DNA from: Candidatus Binatia bacterium
GTDB lineage: Bacteria; Desulfobacterota; Binatia; UBA9968; JAJDTQ01
NCBI GenBank assembly: GCA_022824205.1
Contig: JAJEAI010000095.1
Span: 1-64,000 of the forward strand
Direction: 5' to 3'
Length of the DNA: 64,000 bases
The notes under the pieces are model-generated. The model was not told where the DNA came from. It worked only from the letters and a program-made list of their open reading frames with translations, and did not search any database. Every line of letters begins with the position of its first letter. Within the stretch, counting starts at the first letter, position 1. The translations under genes were made by a program, and so were the position numbers. Shown here piece by piece: positions 7,884-15,938 of this stretch.

Positions 7884-8894
7884 ATGAAAAAACTTCGACT
7901 CAGCCTGATCTCCGCCCGTTACGAACGCATCGCCCCGCTTCTCGACGGCACCACCTCGGTGGAAGGTGTCGACCTGGTGTGGACCCACTCGAATCCGTCC
8001 GAGACCTTCTGGCGGCAGCTCAGGTTCGGCGAGTTCGAGGTCTCCGAGATGTCCATGTCCTCCCTGCTCATCGCCAAGTCGCGCGGCCATGACATGGTGG
8101 CCATCCCCGTGTTCCCTTCCCGCCGCTTCATGCACATGGCGCTGTACGTTCACAAGGATTCCGGCATCGAGAACCCGTGCGAGCTGGCGGGAAAGCGCAT
8201 CGGCGTGGGCGAGTACCAGCAGACCGCGGCGCTGTGGACCCGCGGCACCCTGGAGCACGACTTCGGCGTATCGCAGTACGGCGTGGACTGGTACATGGAA
8301 CGGAGCGAGGAGTTGAGCCACGGCGGCGCCACCGGTTTCACGCCGCCGGAAGGGATCCGCTTCCACCGCATCCCCAAGGACAAGAGTCTCGTTTCGATGC
8401 TGGTGGACCGGGAGCTCGATACCGCCATGGTGCTGAGCGCCTTCCACGCCGAACGCAACGTCATCGACCGCTCCACCCACCATCGCCGCGAGGGAGACGC
8501 CGAAGCCGTGCGCCCGCTGTTCACCGACACCATGGCCGAGGGCCGGCGCTACGTCGAGGCCCACGGCTTCGTCCCCATCAACCACTGCTTCGTGATCCGC
8601 GGCGACGTGCACGAGAAGCACCCCTGGCTGGCCTTCAACCTCTACGCGGCCTTCGCCAAGGCCAAGGAGCACTGGCTCCAGCAACTGCCGCAGGCCATCC
8701 CGTCGGACCTCTTCTTCGGCGCGCAGTACCTGGAGCAGACCCGCGCCGTCGTCGGCCCGGACCCCTTCCCTTACGGCATCAAGGACAACGCGGCCATGCT
8801 CGAAACCCTCATCGACTACTCGTTCGAGCAGAAGCTCACCCCGCGCAAGCTGGAACTGGAAGAGATCTTCGCGCCCAGCACGCTGGACCTGTAA
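7884..8894 (+). CDS. 4,5-dihydroxyphthalate decarboxylase-like/periplasmic-binding-fold protein (copy 1)
   Basis: A 336-residue type 2 periplasmic-binding fold protein without a signal peptide (MKKLRLSLISARYERI), which favours a cytosolic enzyme or sensor of the dihydroxyphthalate-decarboxylase group over a transport component. Conserved features shared with the window's other two copies are EFEVSEMSMSSLL, AIPVFPSRRFMH, GKRIGVGEYQQTAALWTRG and GPDPFPYGI. The family is assigned by similarity to phthalate-pathway Pht5 proteins; the substrate is unknown. An aldo/keto reductase gene follows 58 bases downstream, probably in the same transcript. Confidence 0.8.
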   Translation: MKKLRLSLISARYERIAPLLDGTTSVEGVDLVWTHSNPSETFWRQLRFGEFEVSEMSMSSLLIAKSRGHDMVAIPVFPSRRFMHMALYVHKDSGIENPCELAGKRIGVGEYQQTAALWTRGTLEHDFGVSQYGVDWYMERSEELSHGGATGFTPPEGIRFHRIPKDKSLVSMLVDRELDTAMVLSAFHAERNVIDRSTHHRREGDAEAVRPLFTDTMAEGRRYVEAHGFVPINHCFVIRGDVHEKHPWLAFNLYAAFAKAKEHWLQQLPQAIPSDLFFGAQYLEQTRAVVGPDPFPYGIKDNAAMLETLIDYSFEQKLTPRKLELEEIFAPSTLDL

Positions 8895-8952
8895 GGAGCC
8901 GGGACATCGTACGCGCCGCGGTGGACACCGCCCGGCGGCGCAGGAACATCCC

Positions 8953-9945
8953 ATGGAAACCGCGATCTTCGGCACCACCGGCGAGGAGCTGTCCCGTATC
9001 GGGCTCGGCTGCTTCTCCATGTCGGGAGCTTACGGCTCGGCCGACGACACGGAGTCCATCGCCACCATCCACCGCGCCATCGACCTCGGGGTCACGCTGC
9101 TGGATACGTCGGCCAGCTACGGCCAGGGGCACAACCACCGTCTCATCGGCCAGGCCCTCAAGGGCGGCAAGCGCGACAAGGTCTTCATCCACTCCAAGAC
9201 CGGCACCATCCGGACCAACGACGGCTCATCGGTGGCGCAGGGCAGCGGCACGCCCGACCGGCTGCGCCAGGTCTGCGAGACCAGCCTCAAGAATCTCGGC
9301 ATCGAGACGCTGGATGCATTCTGCCTGTCCCGCGTCGATCCCACCGTGCCCATCGAGGAGTCCGTGGGCGCCATGGTCCGGCTGGTGGAGGACGGCAAGA
9401 CCCGTTTCATCGGCCTGTCGGAAGCCGCGCCCGGCACTTTGCGCCGGGCCATGAAGGTTCACGCGCTGGTATCGTTGCAGTACGAGTACTCACTGTGGAC
9501 CCGTGACGTTGAAGGAGGACACCTCGACGCGTGCGACGAGCTCGGCCTTGGGCTGATGGCCTATGCGCCGCTCGGCTACGGCTTCCTGGCCGGAACGGTG
9601 GGTGGCCGTGACGCGCTGGAGCAAGGCGACACGCGCCACAAGTTCCCGCGCTTCTCGGACGACAACGCCACCGCCAACCGCGAGCGCGTGGCGGCGATCC
9701 GGAAGGTCGCCGGCACCCACGACGCAACGCCGGCGCAGATCTGCATCGCCTGGGTGTTGGCCCGGGGCGCCAACGTCTTCCCCATCCCCGGCTGCAAGCG
9801 GCGCACTCACCTGGAAGAGAACCTCAAGGCCCTGGACATCGCGCTCACGGCCGAAGACCTCGCCGCGCTGGATGCGGCGTTTCCACCGGGCGCGGCCGCC
9901 GGCGACCGCTATCCACCCGACGGCATGGCGCGGGTCAATCTGTAG
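8953..9945 (+). CDS. Aldo/keto reductase with Ser at the catalytic-His position
   Basis: A 330-residue (beta/alpha)8 aldo/keto reductase. Asp51 and Tyr56 (LLDTSASYGQG) and Lys82 (HSKTG) of the catalytic tetrad are present. At the fourth position, where relatives read LHRVDP, this protein has CLSRVDP, placing Ser126 where the catalytic His should be. The C-terminal NADPH-binding region (NVFPIPGCKRRTHLEEN) is intact. The substitution may alter polarity or pH dependence of hydride transfer, or indicate a different chemistry. It is downstream of the decarboxylase-like gene and convergent with an LLM oxidoreductase gene. Confidence 0.88.
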   Translation: METAIFGTTGEELSRIGLGCFSMSGAYGSADDTESIATIHRAIDLGVTLLDTSASYGQGHNHRLIGQALKGGKRDKVFIHSKTGTIRTNDGSSVAQGSGTPDRLRQVCETSLKNLGIETLDAFCLSRVDPTVPIEESVGAMVRLVEDGKTRFIGLSEAAPGTLRRAMKVHALVSLQYEYSLWTRDVEGGHLDACDELGLGLMAYAPLGYGFLAGTVGGRDALEQGDTRHKFPRFSDDNATANRERVAAIRKVAGTHDATPAQICIAWVLARGANVFPIPGCKRRTHLEENLKALDIALTAEDLAALDAAFPPGAAAGDRYPPDGMARVNL

Positions 9946-10032
9946 GACGCCCAACCGCTGGCCGAGAGCATGGATGGGCCAGCCATGGCAGCGAACGGCA
10001 TCCGAGTCCGCCGGGGTACCCGTTGACGTTCT

Positions 10033-11046
10033 CTAACGGAACGCGGGCATGACTTCCCGCGCGAACAGGCGCATGGACTTCTCGACTTCCTCGTGCGGTA
10101 GCCCGCCGAAGTTGAAATTGTGGGTGAGGGTGTCGAAGTGGTAGTGGCACTGGGCGTTGCGGATGATCTCGATGCATTGCTCGGGAGTGCCGTAGAGGTT
10201 GCGGCCGGTTTCCAGCATACCCTGCCAGTCGTAAACGTACCCCGGCGGTGGCGGCGCCTTGCGCTGGATGCGCGAGATCGCCTCGTAGCGGTCGATGGCC
10301 TTCTCACCGGTCTCACGGGCCACCGCGGCGTTCTCGTTCACGTAGGTGCGCAGGTGGTACTGGCAGTGGTAGTCCGCGGGGTCGCGTCCCGTGGCCGCGA
10401 GGCCCTCGCGCCACGCCTCCACGCCAACGCGCACCTTGTCGGGTGGATGGGGATGCCCGACGGTCATGATGTGATAGCCGTGGCGCCCGGCCCACCCGAG
10501 TCCTTCGGGCGAGGTGCCGGCCACCCATATGAGCGGGAGCGGCTGCTGTACCGGCCGCGGGTACAGCGTGATCTCCTCGAACTTCCAGAAGTCCCCGTCG
10601 TGGCTGAAGCGTTCGCGGGTCCAGGCCTTGACGATGACGTCGTGGGCCTCCTGGTAGCGCGCGCGTCCCTCCTCCTGCGGCGTCTCGAAGACGCGGTAGT
10701 CCAGGGCCGTGTTGCCGAGCCCGATGCCGAACTCCAGACGACCGCCGGAAACGGCGTCCACCATGGCGTAGTCCTCGGCCACCTGCAGCGGATGGCGCAC
10801 GCTCAGGATGGCGATGCACGGACCCAGGCGAATGCGTGAGGTTCGGGCCGCGGCCGCCGCCAACATCACCGCCGGGTTGGCGACGAGGCCGCCGTAGCCC
10901 AGGAAGTGGTGTTCGTTGAACATGAAGCACTCGAACCCGAGATCCTCGGCCAGCTCGATCTGCTCCAGCATCTGCCGGTAGTAGACCTCGTAGGGCGGAT
11001 CCAGGTCCGGGAAGTGCGTGGAGAGGATGTTGACGTAGAATCGCAT
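10033..11046 (-). CDS. LLM-class flavin-dependent oxidoreductase (luciferase-like), copy 1
   Basis: A 337-residue luciferase-like TIM-barrel monooxygenase. FMN-type features are MFNEHHFLGYGG near residue 40, RIRLGPCIAILSVRHPLQVAEDYAMVD and GRLEFGIGLG. Relatives use reduced FMN supplied by a separate reductase to oxidise small organics; no reductase is adjacent. The start is the ATG giving MRFYVNIL, because the 21 upstream codons are not conserved-looking. A second LLM gene of a different subgroup lies 105 bases upstream on the same strand, so the pair may form an operon. Confidence 0.88.
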   Translation of the reverse strand: MRFYVNILSTHFPDLDPPYEVYYRQMLEQIELAEDLGFECFMFNEHHFLGYGGLVANPAVMLAAAAARTSRIRLGPCIAILSVRHPLQVAEDYAMVDAVSGGRLEFGIGLGNTALDYRVFETPQEEGRARYQEAHDVIVKAWTRERFSHDGDFWKFEEITLYPRPVQQPLPLIWVAGTSPEGLGWAGRHGYHIMTVGHPHPPDKVRVGVEAWREGLAATGRDPADYHCQYHLRTYVNENAAVARETGEKAIDRYEAISRIQRKAPPPPGYVYDWQGMLETGRNLYGTPEQCIEIIRNAQCHYHFDTLTHNFNFGGLPHEEVEKSMRLFAREVMPAFR

Positions 11047-11151
11047 GGGCCTGGGGTGTACCAGCCCGGCGGACCGCGTGGGGCAAGTCATGCAAAACGC
11101 CCACGCCACGGGCGAATGTCGCTCATGACGTGGGCGAAGTTTGCGGCGGCG

Positions 11152-12147
11152 CTACGCCCCGAACGCGGGCATCACCTTCTCGGCCAAGGCCTCCACGGTC
11201 TCCTCGTAGACGCGCCGGGCCGGCGTCAGCATGACGCCCTTGACGCCGGCGTCCGCCAGTTCCTCCAGGCGCGTGATGCACTCCTTGGGGGTGCCGGCGA
11301 TGGCGAAGCGGCGCACCAGATAGTCGGTGATCAACGCCGGATCGGAACGGTCCTCCATGGGCTTGGATTGATCGAAAGCCCCCATGAACTTCCGGATGCT
11401 CTCCATCTCTTCCTCGGGCACGGTCTCGAGGGTGGACTGGAAGTTGTGGTGCGCGCGGTTGGCGAGGCGGCGGCGCACGATCTGGCGCGCTTCGTCGCCG
11501 TCCTCCTTGATGCACACCATGCCGCAGGCCAGGGTGGCGATCTCGTCCGGCGAGCGCCCGGCCTCGGCCGCGCCCTCGGCGATGCGCGCCAGCGCCCAGC
11601 TCACGGCGCGAGGCTCCACCCCGCTCCCGAGGAACACGCCGTCGGCCGCCCGCCCCGCGAGCCGCAGGCCCTTGGGTCCCTCCATGGAGAGGTACACCGG
11701 CGTCGGCAGCACGCGGTAGTTCACGCTCACGCGGTTGTTGGGGGTCACAAGCTCTCCGCCCCGCAGGACGTCGCGGATGGTGCGCACCCCCTCCTCGAAC
11801 TCCTTGAGCCGGGTGGCCCTGCGGCCCATGGCGTACACGGGACCGTCGCCGGTGCCCAGGCCGAGCACGGCGCGGCCGTCGGAGATGTCGCTCAGGGTCG
11901 CGGCCGACCCCGCCAGGACGGTGGGGTCCTGGTAGACCATGTTGGTGACGGCCGTACCCAGTTTCAGACGGTTCGTGGCCACCGCGCAAACGGCCAGGAT
12001 CTGGAAAGGCTCCGGCGTGCTGAGCTGGCTGCACCCAAGGTAGATGCCCTCGTAACCGAGCTGCTCGGCGCGCACCACCCGGTCGCGGATCCGCGCCGCT
12101 TCCTTCAGGCCGCCGTTGGGACTGTGAAGACTGAACTGCATCTGCAT
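11152..12147 (-). CDS. LLM-class oxidoreductase, Mer-like (F420/FMN) subgroup, copy 2
   Basis: A 331-residue luciferase-like protein closer to the methylene-tetrahydromethanopterin reductase subgroup. It has EQLGYEGIYLG, LKLGTAVTNMVYQDPTVLAGSAATL and GRAVLGLGTGDGPVYAMGRR. The cofactor could be F420 or FMN; sequence alone does not decide. It has a recognisable promoter in the 211-base gap separating it from the divergent decarboxylase-like gene, suggesting co-evolution of the two. It is followed by the copy 1 LLM gene on the same strand. Confidence 0.86.
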   Translation of the reverse strand: MQMQFSLHSPNGGLKEAARIRDRVVRAEQLGYEGIYLGCSQLSTPEPFQILAVCAVATNRLKLGTAVTNMVYQDPTVLAGSAATLSDISDGRAVLGLGTGDGPVYAMGRRATRLKEFEEGVRTIRDVLRGGELVTPNNRVSVNYRVLPTPVYLSMEGPKGLRLAGRAADGVFLGSGVEPRAVSWALARIAEGAAEAGRSPDEIATLACGMVCIKEDGDEARQIVRRRLANRAHHNFQSTLETVPEEEMESIRKFMGAFDQSKPMEDRSDPALITDYLVRRFAIAGTPKECITRLEELADAGVKGVMLTPARRVYEETVEALAEKVMPAFGA

Positions 12148-12279
12148 GAAATCCCCCGAACGTTGATTCGACGATCATGGGCCGAACCTTGCGGTTTCCG
12201 CCCGACTTTGGAAAGCTGCCTTCGAAACCGGAGCGCTGCCGGAACCGGCGCAACGCGCAACCCCTCGCGCTCCTGCCAT

Positions 12280-12308
12280 ATCATATAAGCTGCACGCCGC
12301 CGATGCAA
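12280..12308 (-). promoter_or_regulatory. Candidate promoter of the minus-strand LLM genes
   Basis: TTGCAT (12308-12303), 17-base spacer, TATGAT (12285-12280) on the minus strand, about 130 bases before the LLM start at 12147. The AT-rich island around 12277-12289 stands out in GC-rich DNA and also offers TATAAG to the plus strand, but without a matching -35. Confidence 0.5.
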
Positions 12309-12358
12309 AATTCGCCCGGCAGACGCCCGCGGGACACCTTGCCACGGAGGAGACGACC

Positions 12359-13351
12359 TTGGGAAACATCTCATTGACCCTGGCCACCGGGCCGTACGAC
12401 CGCGTCGAAGCCATCGCCAAGGGCGAGGTGCGGCCCGAAGGCATCGACGTTACCTGCCTGCAGATACAGTCGCCGCCGGAGATCTTCACCCGCATGATGA
12501 AGGCCCGTGCCTTCGACCTGTGCGAAATGTCGCTGTCGACGTACCTGACCCGGCGTTCGCGCGGCTCGTTCCCGTTCATCGCGCTGCCGGTCTTTCCGTC
12601 GCGGCTCTTCCGCCATGCGTACGTTTACGTCAACCGCGAACAGGGCATCACCGAGCCCGCCGACCTCAACGGCAAGCGCGTGGGCGTCCAGGAGTACGGC
12701 CAGACCGCGGCCGTGTGGATACGCGGCATCCTGCGGCACCGCCACGGCGTCGACCTCTCCAGCATCCGTTGGGTCGAGGGCGGCGTCAACGCGCCGCGGC
12801 CGCCGGACGACGAGGTGGACCTGAGGCCGCTGGGCGGCCTGGACATCGAGACGGCCCCGGCGGACAAATCCATCAACGACCTGCTGGCGCAGGGCGACAT
12901 CGTCGCCTACCTCGGCGCCCGGCAGCCGGATTCCCTGGGAAAGAACCCGGCCATCGGCAGGTTGTTCCCGGATTACCGCCGGGCCGAACGGGAGTATTTC
13001 CAGGACACCGGCATCTTCCCCATCATGCACACCATCGTCATGCGCGAGGAGCTTCACACGCAACACCCGTGGATCGCCGAGACCATGTTCAAGGCCTTCC
13101 AGGCGGCCAAGGCATGGACCCTCAAGCACATGGGGTTTACCGGCACCATGGTGTACATGGTGCCCTGGCTCAACGCCGAGATGGACGAGATCCGCGAACT
13201 GTTCGGCGGCGACCCCTACCCCTACGGGGTGGAGGCCAACCGCGACACGCTGGAAACGTTCATGCAGTACCTCGTGGAGCAGGGGTTCGTGGCGGAGCCC
13301 GCGCCGTCACTGGAGGACCTGTTCACGCCCATTGTCGGGTGGGCGGAGTAG
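12359..13351 (+). CDS. 4,5-dihydroxyphthalate decarboxylase-like/periplasmic-binding-fold protein (copy 2)
   Basis: A 330-residue paralogue of the 7884 gene. It shares AFDLCEMSLSTYL, ALPVFPSRLFRHAYVY, GKRVGVQEYGQTAAVWIRG and GGDPYPYGVEAN. No signal peptide is seen, so it is probably cytosolic. The start is TTG at 12359, supported by GGAGG at 12346-12350; no ATG fits. Read divergently from the two LLM genes, it may handle the same compound class. Confidence 0.8.
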   Translation: MGNISLTLATGPYDRVEAIAKGEVRPEGIDVTCLQIQSPPEIFTRMMKARAFDLCEMSLSTYLTRRSRGSFPFIALPVFPSRLFRHAYVYVNREQGITEPADLNGKRVGVQEYGQTAAVWIRGILRHRHGVDLSSIRWVEGGVNAPRPPDDEVDLRPLGGLDIETAPADKSINDLLAQGDIVAYLGARQPDSLGKNPAIGRLFPDYRRAEREYFQDTGIFPIMHTIVMREELHTQHPWIAETMFKAFQAAKAWTLKHMGFTGTMVYMVPWLNAEMDEIRELFGGDPYPYGVEANRDTLETFMQYLVEQGFVAEPAPSLEDLFTPIVGWAE

Positions 13352-13381
13352 CGGGGCTCGTGGCGACTCATGGCCCCGCCT

Positions 13382-13523
13382 CCCCTGGATTCCCGCTTCC
13401 GATCGGGGTCGGGGGTGAACTTTCGCGGGAATCACCCATGTCGGCTTCAGCCGACACAAGGGGGGACGAAAATGGGGCGCCGGCCCCCAATGAGTCATTC
13501 CCGCGGAAGCGGGAATCCAGGGG
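13382..13523. repeat. MITE-like composite palindromic repeat, copy 1 (interrupted)
   Basis: The element begins CCCCTGGATTCCCGC and ends with its inverse GCGGGAATCCAGGGG; each end is itself an ATTCCCGC/GCGGGAAT palindrome. A central ATGTCGGC...GCCGAC hairpin follows the left end. The same layout recurs at 34743-34862. In this copy the left palindrome is interrupted by about 24 bases (13401-13424). It fills much of the 327-base gap 13352-13678; the rest holds a promoter candidate. Confidence 0.75.
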
Positions 13524-13575
13524 TGGGGGGTATGGCGGCCTCCTTGCCCGGCCCCACCCCGCCCGCGGAACCCGG

Positions 13576-13605
13576 TTGACACCGTCGCGGGGGAAAGCGT
13601 ACAAG
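13576..13605 (+). promoter_or_regulatory. Candidate promoter of the cupin-like gene
   Basis: TTGACA (13576-13581), 18-base spacer, TACAAG (13600-13605), about 75 bases before the cupin-like start. The -35 is a full consensus match and the -10 matches four of six. Confidence 0.5.
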
Positions 13606-13678
13606 GTACAAGGATTCGAACATGCGTATCCTCGGGCGGTTCGACCGGCCCGAAATTTGCTTTCAAAGGAGTGATACC

Positions 13679-14179
13679 ATGAGCCATACGTTAGAGCAGT
13701 TCGCGGCAGACTGTCATCGCATCCTCAAGGCGGAGCCCGGCCCCGAGGGGCGCCAGAAGGTGGTTACACTGGTCGCGGAGGTCTGCAACGACGACGATTT
13801 CATCGCACAGCACATCGAAGAGGACCAGCCGGAACGCAAGGTCATCTACGAGGACGAGGAACTCGGTTTCTGCATCCTGGCGCACCACAACAAGGGCGCC
13901 AAGGGCAGCAATCCCCACGATCACGGTCCCGCCTGGGCCATCTACGGCCAGGCCTCGGGCGAGACCGAAATGACCGACTGGGAGAAGGTCGAGCCCGCGG
14001 ACGACGGCAAGAAGGGCAAGGCCCGCAAGCTTCGCACCTACACCCTCAAGCGCGGCATGGCGCACCTTTACAACGAGGGGGATCTCCACTCGCCCTGGCG
14101 CGCCGACACCACCAAGCTGATCCGCATCGAGGGCAAGAACATGGAGAAGGTGAAGCGCTACCCCTACGAGGCGATCTGA
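13679..14179 (+). CDS. Cupin-like/thiol-dioxygenase-like small protein
   Basis: A 166-residue protein with a metal-site-like pattern: His residues in NPHDHGPAWAIYGQ near 80 and a third in DLHSPWRADTTKL near 145, resembling the layout of cysteine-dioxygenase-type cupins. I do not recognise a characterised orthologue, so dioxygenase activity is an inference. The start giving MSHTLEQFA is supported by AAAGGAGTG; 19 upstream in-frame codons are discarded. It stands alone between repeat element 1 and the TRAP operon, with its own promoter candidate. Confidence 0.7.
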   Translation: MSHTLEQFAADCHRILKAEPGPEGRQKVVTLVAEVCNDDDFIAQHIEEDQPERKVIYEDEELGFCILAHHNKGAKGSNPHDHGPAWAIYGQASGETEMTDWEKVEPADDGKKGKARKLRTYTLKRGMAHLYNEGDLHSPWRADTTKLIRIEGKNMEKVKRYPYEAI

Positions 14180-14322
14180 GGGCGCACGGCCCGACCCGCT
14201 CGAACGGGGCCGGCAAATGACGACCCACGGCTGATAAACACACGGGCGCCGCGGCTCCCCGCGGCAACCATGGCGCCCCCGCGCGGGAAGGTATGTCCCG
14301 ACGGGACAACCGGAGGTGTATG

Positions 14323-15339
14323 ATGCGAGTGAAGCCGTTCCTGAGAGTCTCTCTGCTGGCCCTGCTGCTGGCCGTGCCTGCCTGGACCCTTACCGCCGCG
14401 GCGCCCGCGGGCGCCAAGGAAGTGGTGCTCCGCGCCATCGCGGCGTGGCCCCTGAGCTGCGACTGCGACCTGATGTACAAGGAGTACATCAAGCGCGTGA
14501 ACAAGAACGGCAAGGGCGTCGTGCATGTGCGCCTCCTGGGCGGACCCGAGGTGGCCCCCGCCTTCGAGCAGTTCCAGGCCCTGCGCACCGGCATCGCCGA
14601 CATGACCCACTCGGCGGGTGCGTACTACGCCGGCGAGACCATCGAAGGCGCGGCCATGAGTCTGGTCAAGCCCGACGACATCTACAAGTGGCTCGAGGCG
14701 TTGCGCAAGACGGACGCCATGAAGATCATCAACGAGGCCTACGCCAAGAAATCGTCTACGCGTTTCGTCGGCATCCTGGTGGGCGGCACCGGGTTCCGCT
14801 TCCTCATGGCCAAGCCCATCGCGAGTCTCGACGACATCAAGGGCAAGCGCATCCGCGCCTCGGGCGCCCAGGACGCCCGCGCCATCCAGTATCTCGGCGG
14901 ATCGCCCCAGACCATCCCGGCCAACGAGCTGTACACGGCGCTGCAGCGCGGCGTGGTGGACGGCGCCTACCGGGCTCCCAACGACGCCTGGAGCTTCGGC
15001 GAGCGGGACGTCTACAAGGCCATGATCGCCACGCCCATGCAGCTTTCGCCGGGCGGCGTCTACATTGCCACGCGCGTGTGGGACAAGCTCCCGGAAGCCG
15101 CGAAAAAGGTGCTGTCCGACACCGCCGAAGGGATGGAGCGTGAAGTGCTGGACTATTACTACAACGCCGACCAGGCCTCGATCAAAAAGCTCCAGGCCAA
15201 CGGCATGAAGCTCATCGAGGTCGACGACGCCGCCAAGAAGCGGCTGGCCGCCGCGCGCAACGCCTACTGGGCCGACCTTCTCAAGCAGTCGCCCGACTAC
15301 GGGCCACGCATCCAGAAGGCCCTGGCGCCGTACAACTGA
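14323..15339 (+). CDS. dctP: TRAP transporter substrate-binding protein, DctP family
   Basis: A 338-residue periplasmic receptor with a clear signal peptide (MRVKPFLRVSLLALLLAVPA, cleavage after the AGA region). The mature part has the DctP fold features RIRASGAQDARAIQYLGGSP and the ALQRGVVDGAYRAP ligand-binding strand. The conserved Arg that binds substrate carboxylates in DctP proteins fits RIRASG near residue 185. The second of two tandem ATGs (14323) is chosen because GGAGG lies 6 bases upstream; 14320 is also possible. It heads a dctPQM operon, so it should deliver an organic acid to the permease encoded downstream. Confidence 0.9.
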   Translation: MRVKPFLRVSLLALLLAVPAWTLTAAAPAGAKEVVLRAIAAWPLSCDCDLMYKEYIKRVNKNGKGVVHVRLLGGPEVAPAFEQFQALRTGIADMTHSAGAYYAGETIEGAAMSLVKPDDIYKWLEALRKTDAMKIINEAYAKKSSTRFVGILVGGTGFRFLMAKPIASLDDIKGKRIRASGAQDARAIQYLGGSPQTIPANELYTALQRGVVDGAYRAPNDAWSFGERDVYKAMIATPMQLSPGGVYIATRVWDKLPEAAKKVLSDTAEGMEREVLDYYYNADQASIKKLQANGMKLIEVDDAAKKRLAAARNAYWADLLKQSPDYGPRIQKALAPYN

Positions 15340-15422
15340 GCCGAGCCTGCCCTACGTGAAGTGCGGCGACCGCCGGTCCGCGTGACGCGACCGACCGGCG
15401 GCCGCCGCCCACGGCTCGCCCC

Positions 15423-15938
15423 ATGCTGCAAACCCTGAGCCTTGCCTTCGACAAGGCGAACCGCGTGCTCAGCGCCGTCGCCGCCGCGTTCGTGGTGGTG
15501 ATGACGGTGTCCGTCCTTTACGACGTCTTCGCCCGTCTGATCTTCCGCGCGCCCACCATCTGGGTCATCGACATGAACGAATACCTGCTGGTGTACCTCA
15601 CCTTCGTTCCTGCCGCGTGGATCCTCATGAACGACCACCACGTGAAGGTCGAGCTGGTGACGGTACGGCTCAAGGCTCCGACACAACGCCGGCTGCGGGT
15701 CGTGACGGACGTCTTCGGGCTGATCTACTGCGTGGTGCTCACGTGGCAGGGCTGGGTGGTGGCGTGGCACGCGCTGGAGAACGGCTACCGCTTCTCCACC
15801 GCCCTCAACTTCCCCAAGTTCCCGGTACTGATCATCATTCCCATCGGGGCAGCCTGGCTGGCCCTGGGCTTCCTGTTCCGAATACTCGCCGGAGAGCGTG
15901 CGCACACGGAGATCACGCCCGGAGAAGGAGGTCTCTGA
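15423..15938 (+). CDS. dctQ: TRAP transporter small permease, DctQ family
   Basis: A 171-residue integral membrane protein with four predicted membrane segments (about residues 15-38, 48-68, 88-110, 132-152), the standard DctQ size and layout. It lies 83 bases after dctP, and its stop codon shares a base with the putative start of dctM, indicating translational coupling. DctQ pairs with DctM to form the sodium-driven permease. Confidence 0.88.
   Translation: MLQTLSLAFDKANRVLSAVAAAFVVVMTVSVLYDVFARLIFRAPTIWVIDMNEYLLVYLTFVPAAWILMNDHHVKVELVTVRLKAPTQRRLRVVTDVFGLIYCVVLTWQGWVVAWHALENGYRFSTALNFPKFPVLIIIPIGAAWLALGFLFRILAGERAHTEITPGEGGL

Noticed and set aside
12277-12293. Plus-strand TATAAG as promoter for the decarboxylase-like gene at 12359
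   Set aside because: No acceptable -35 at 16-18 bases; the AT-rich patch fits the minus-strand promoter better.
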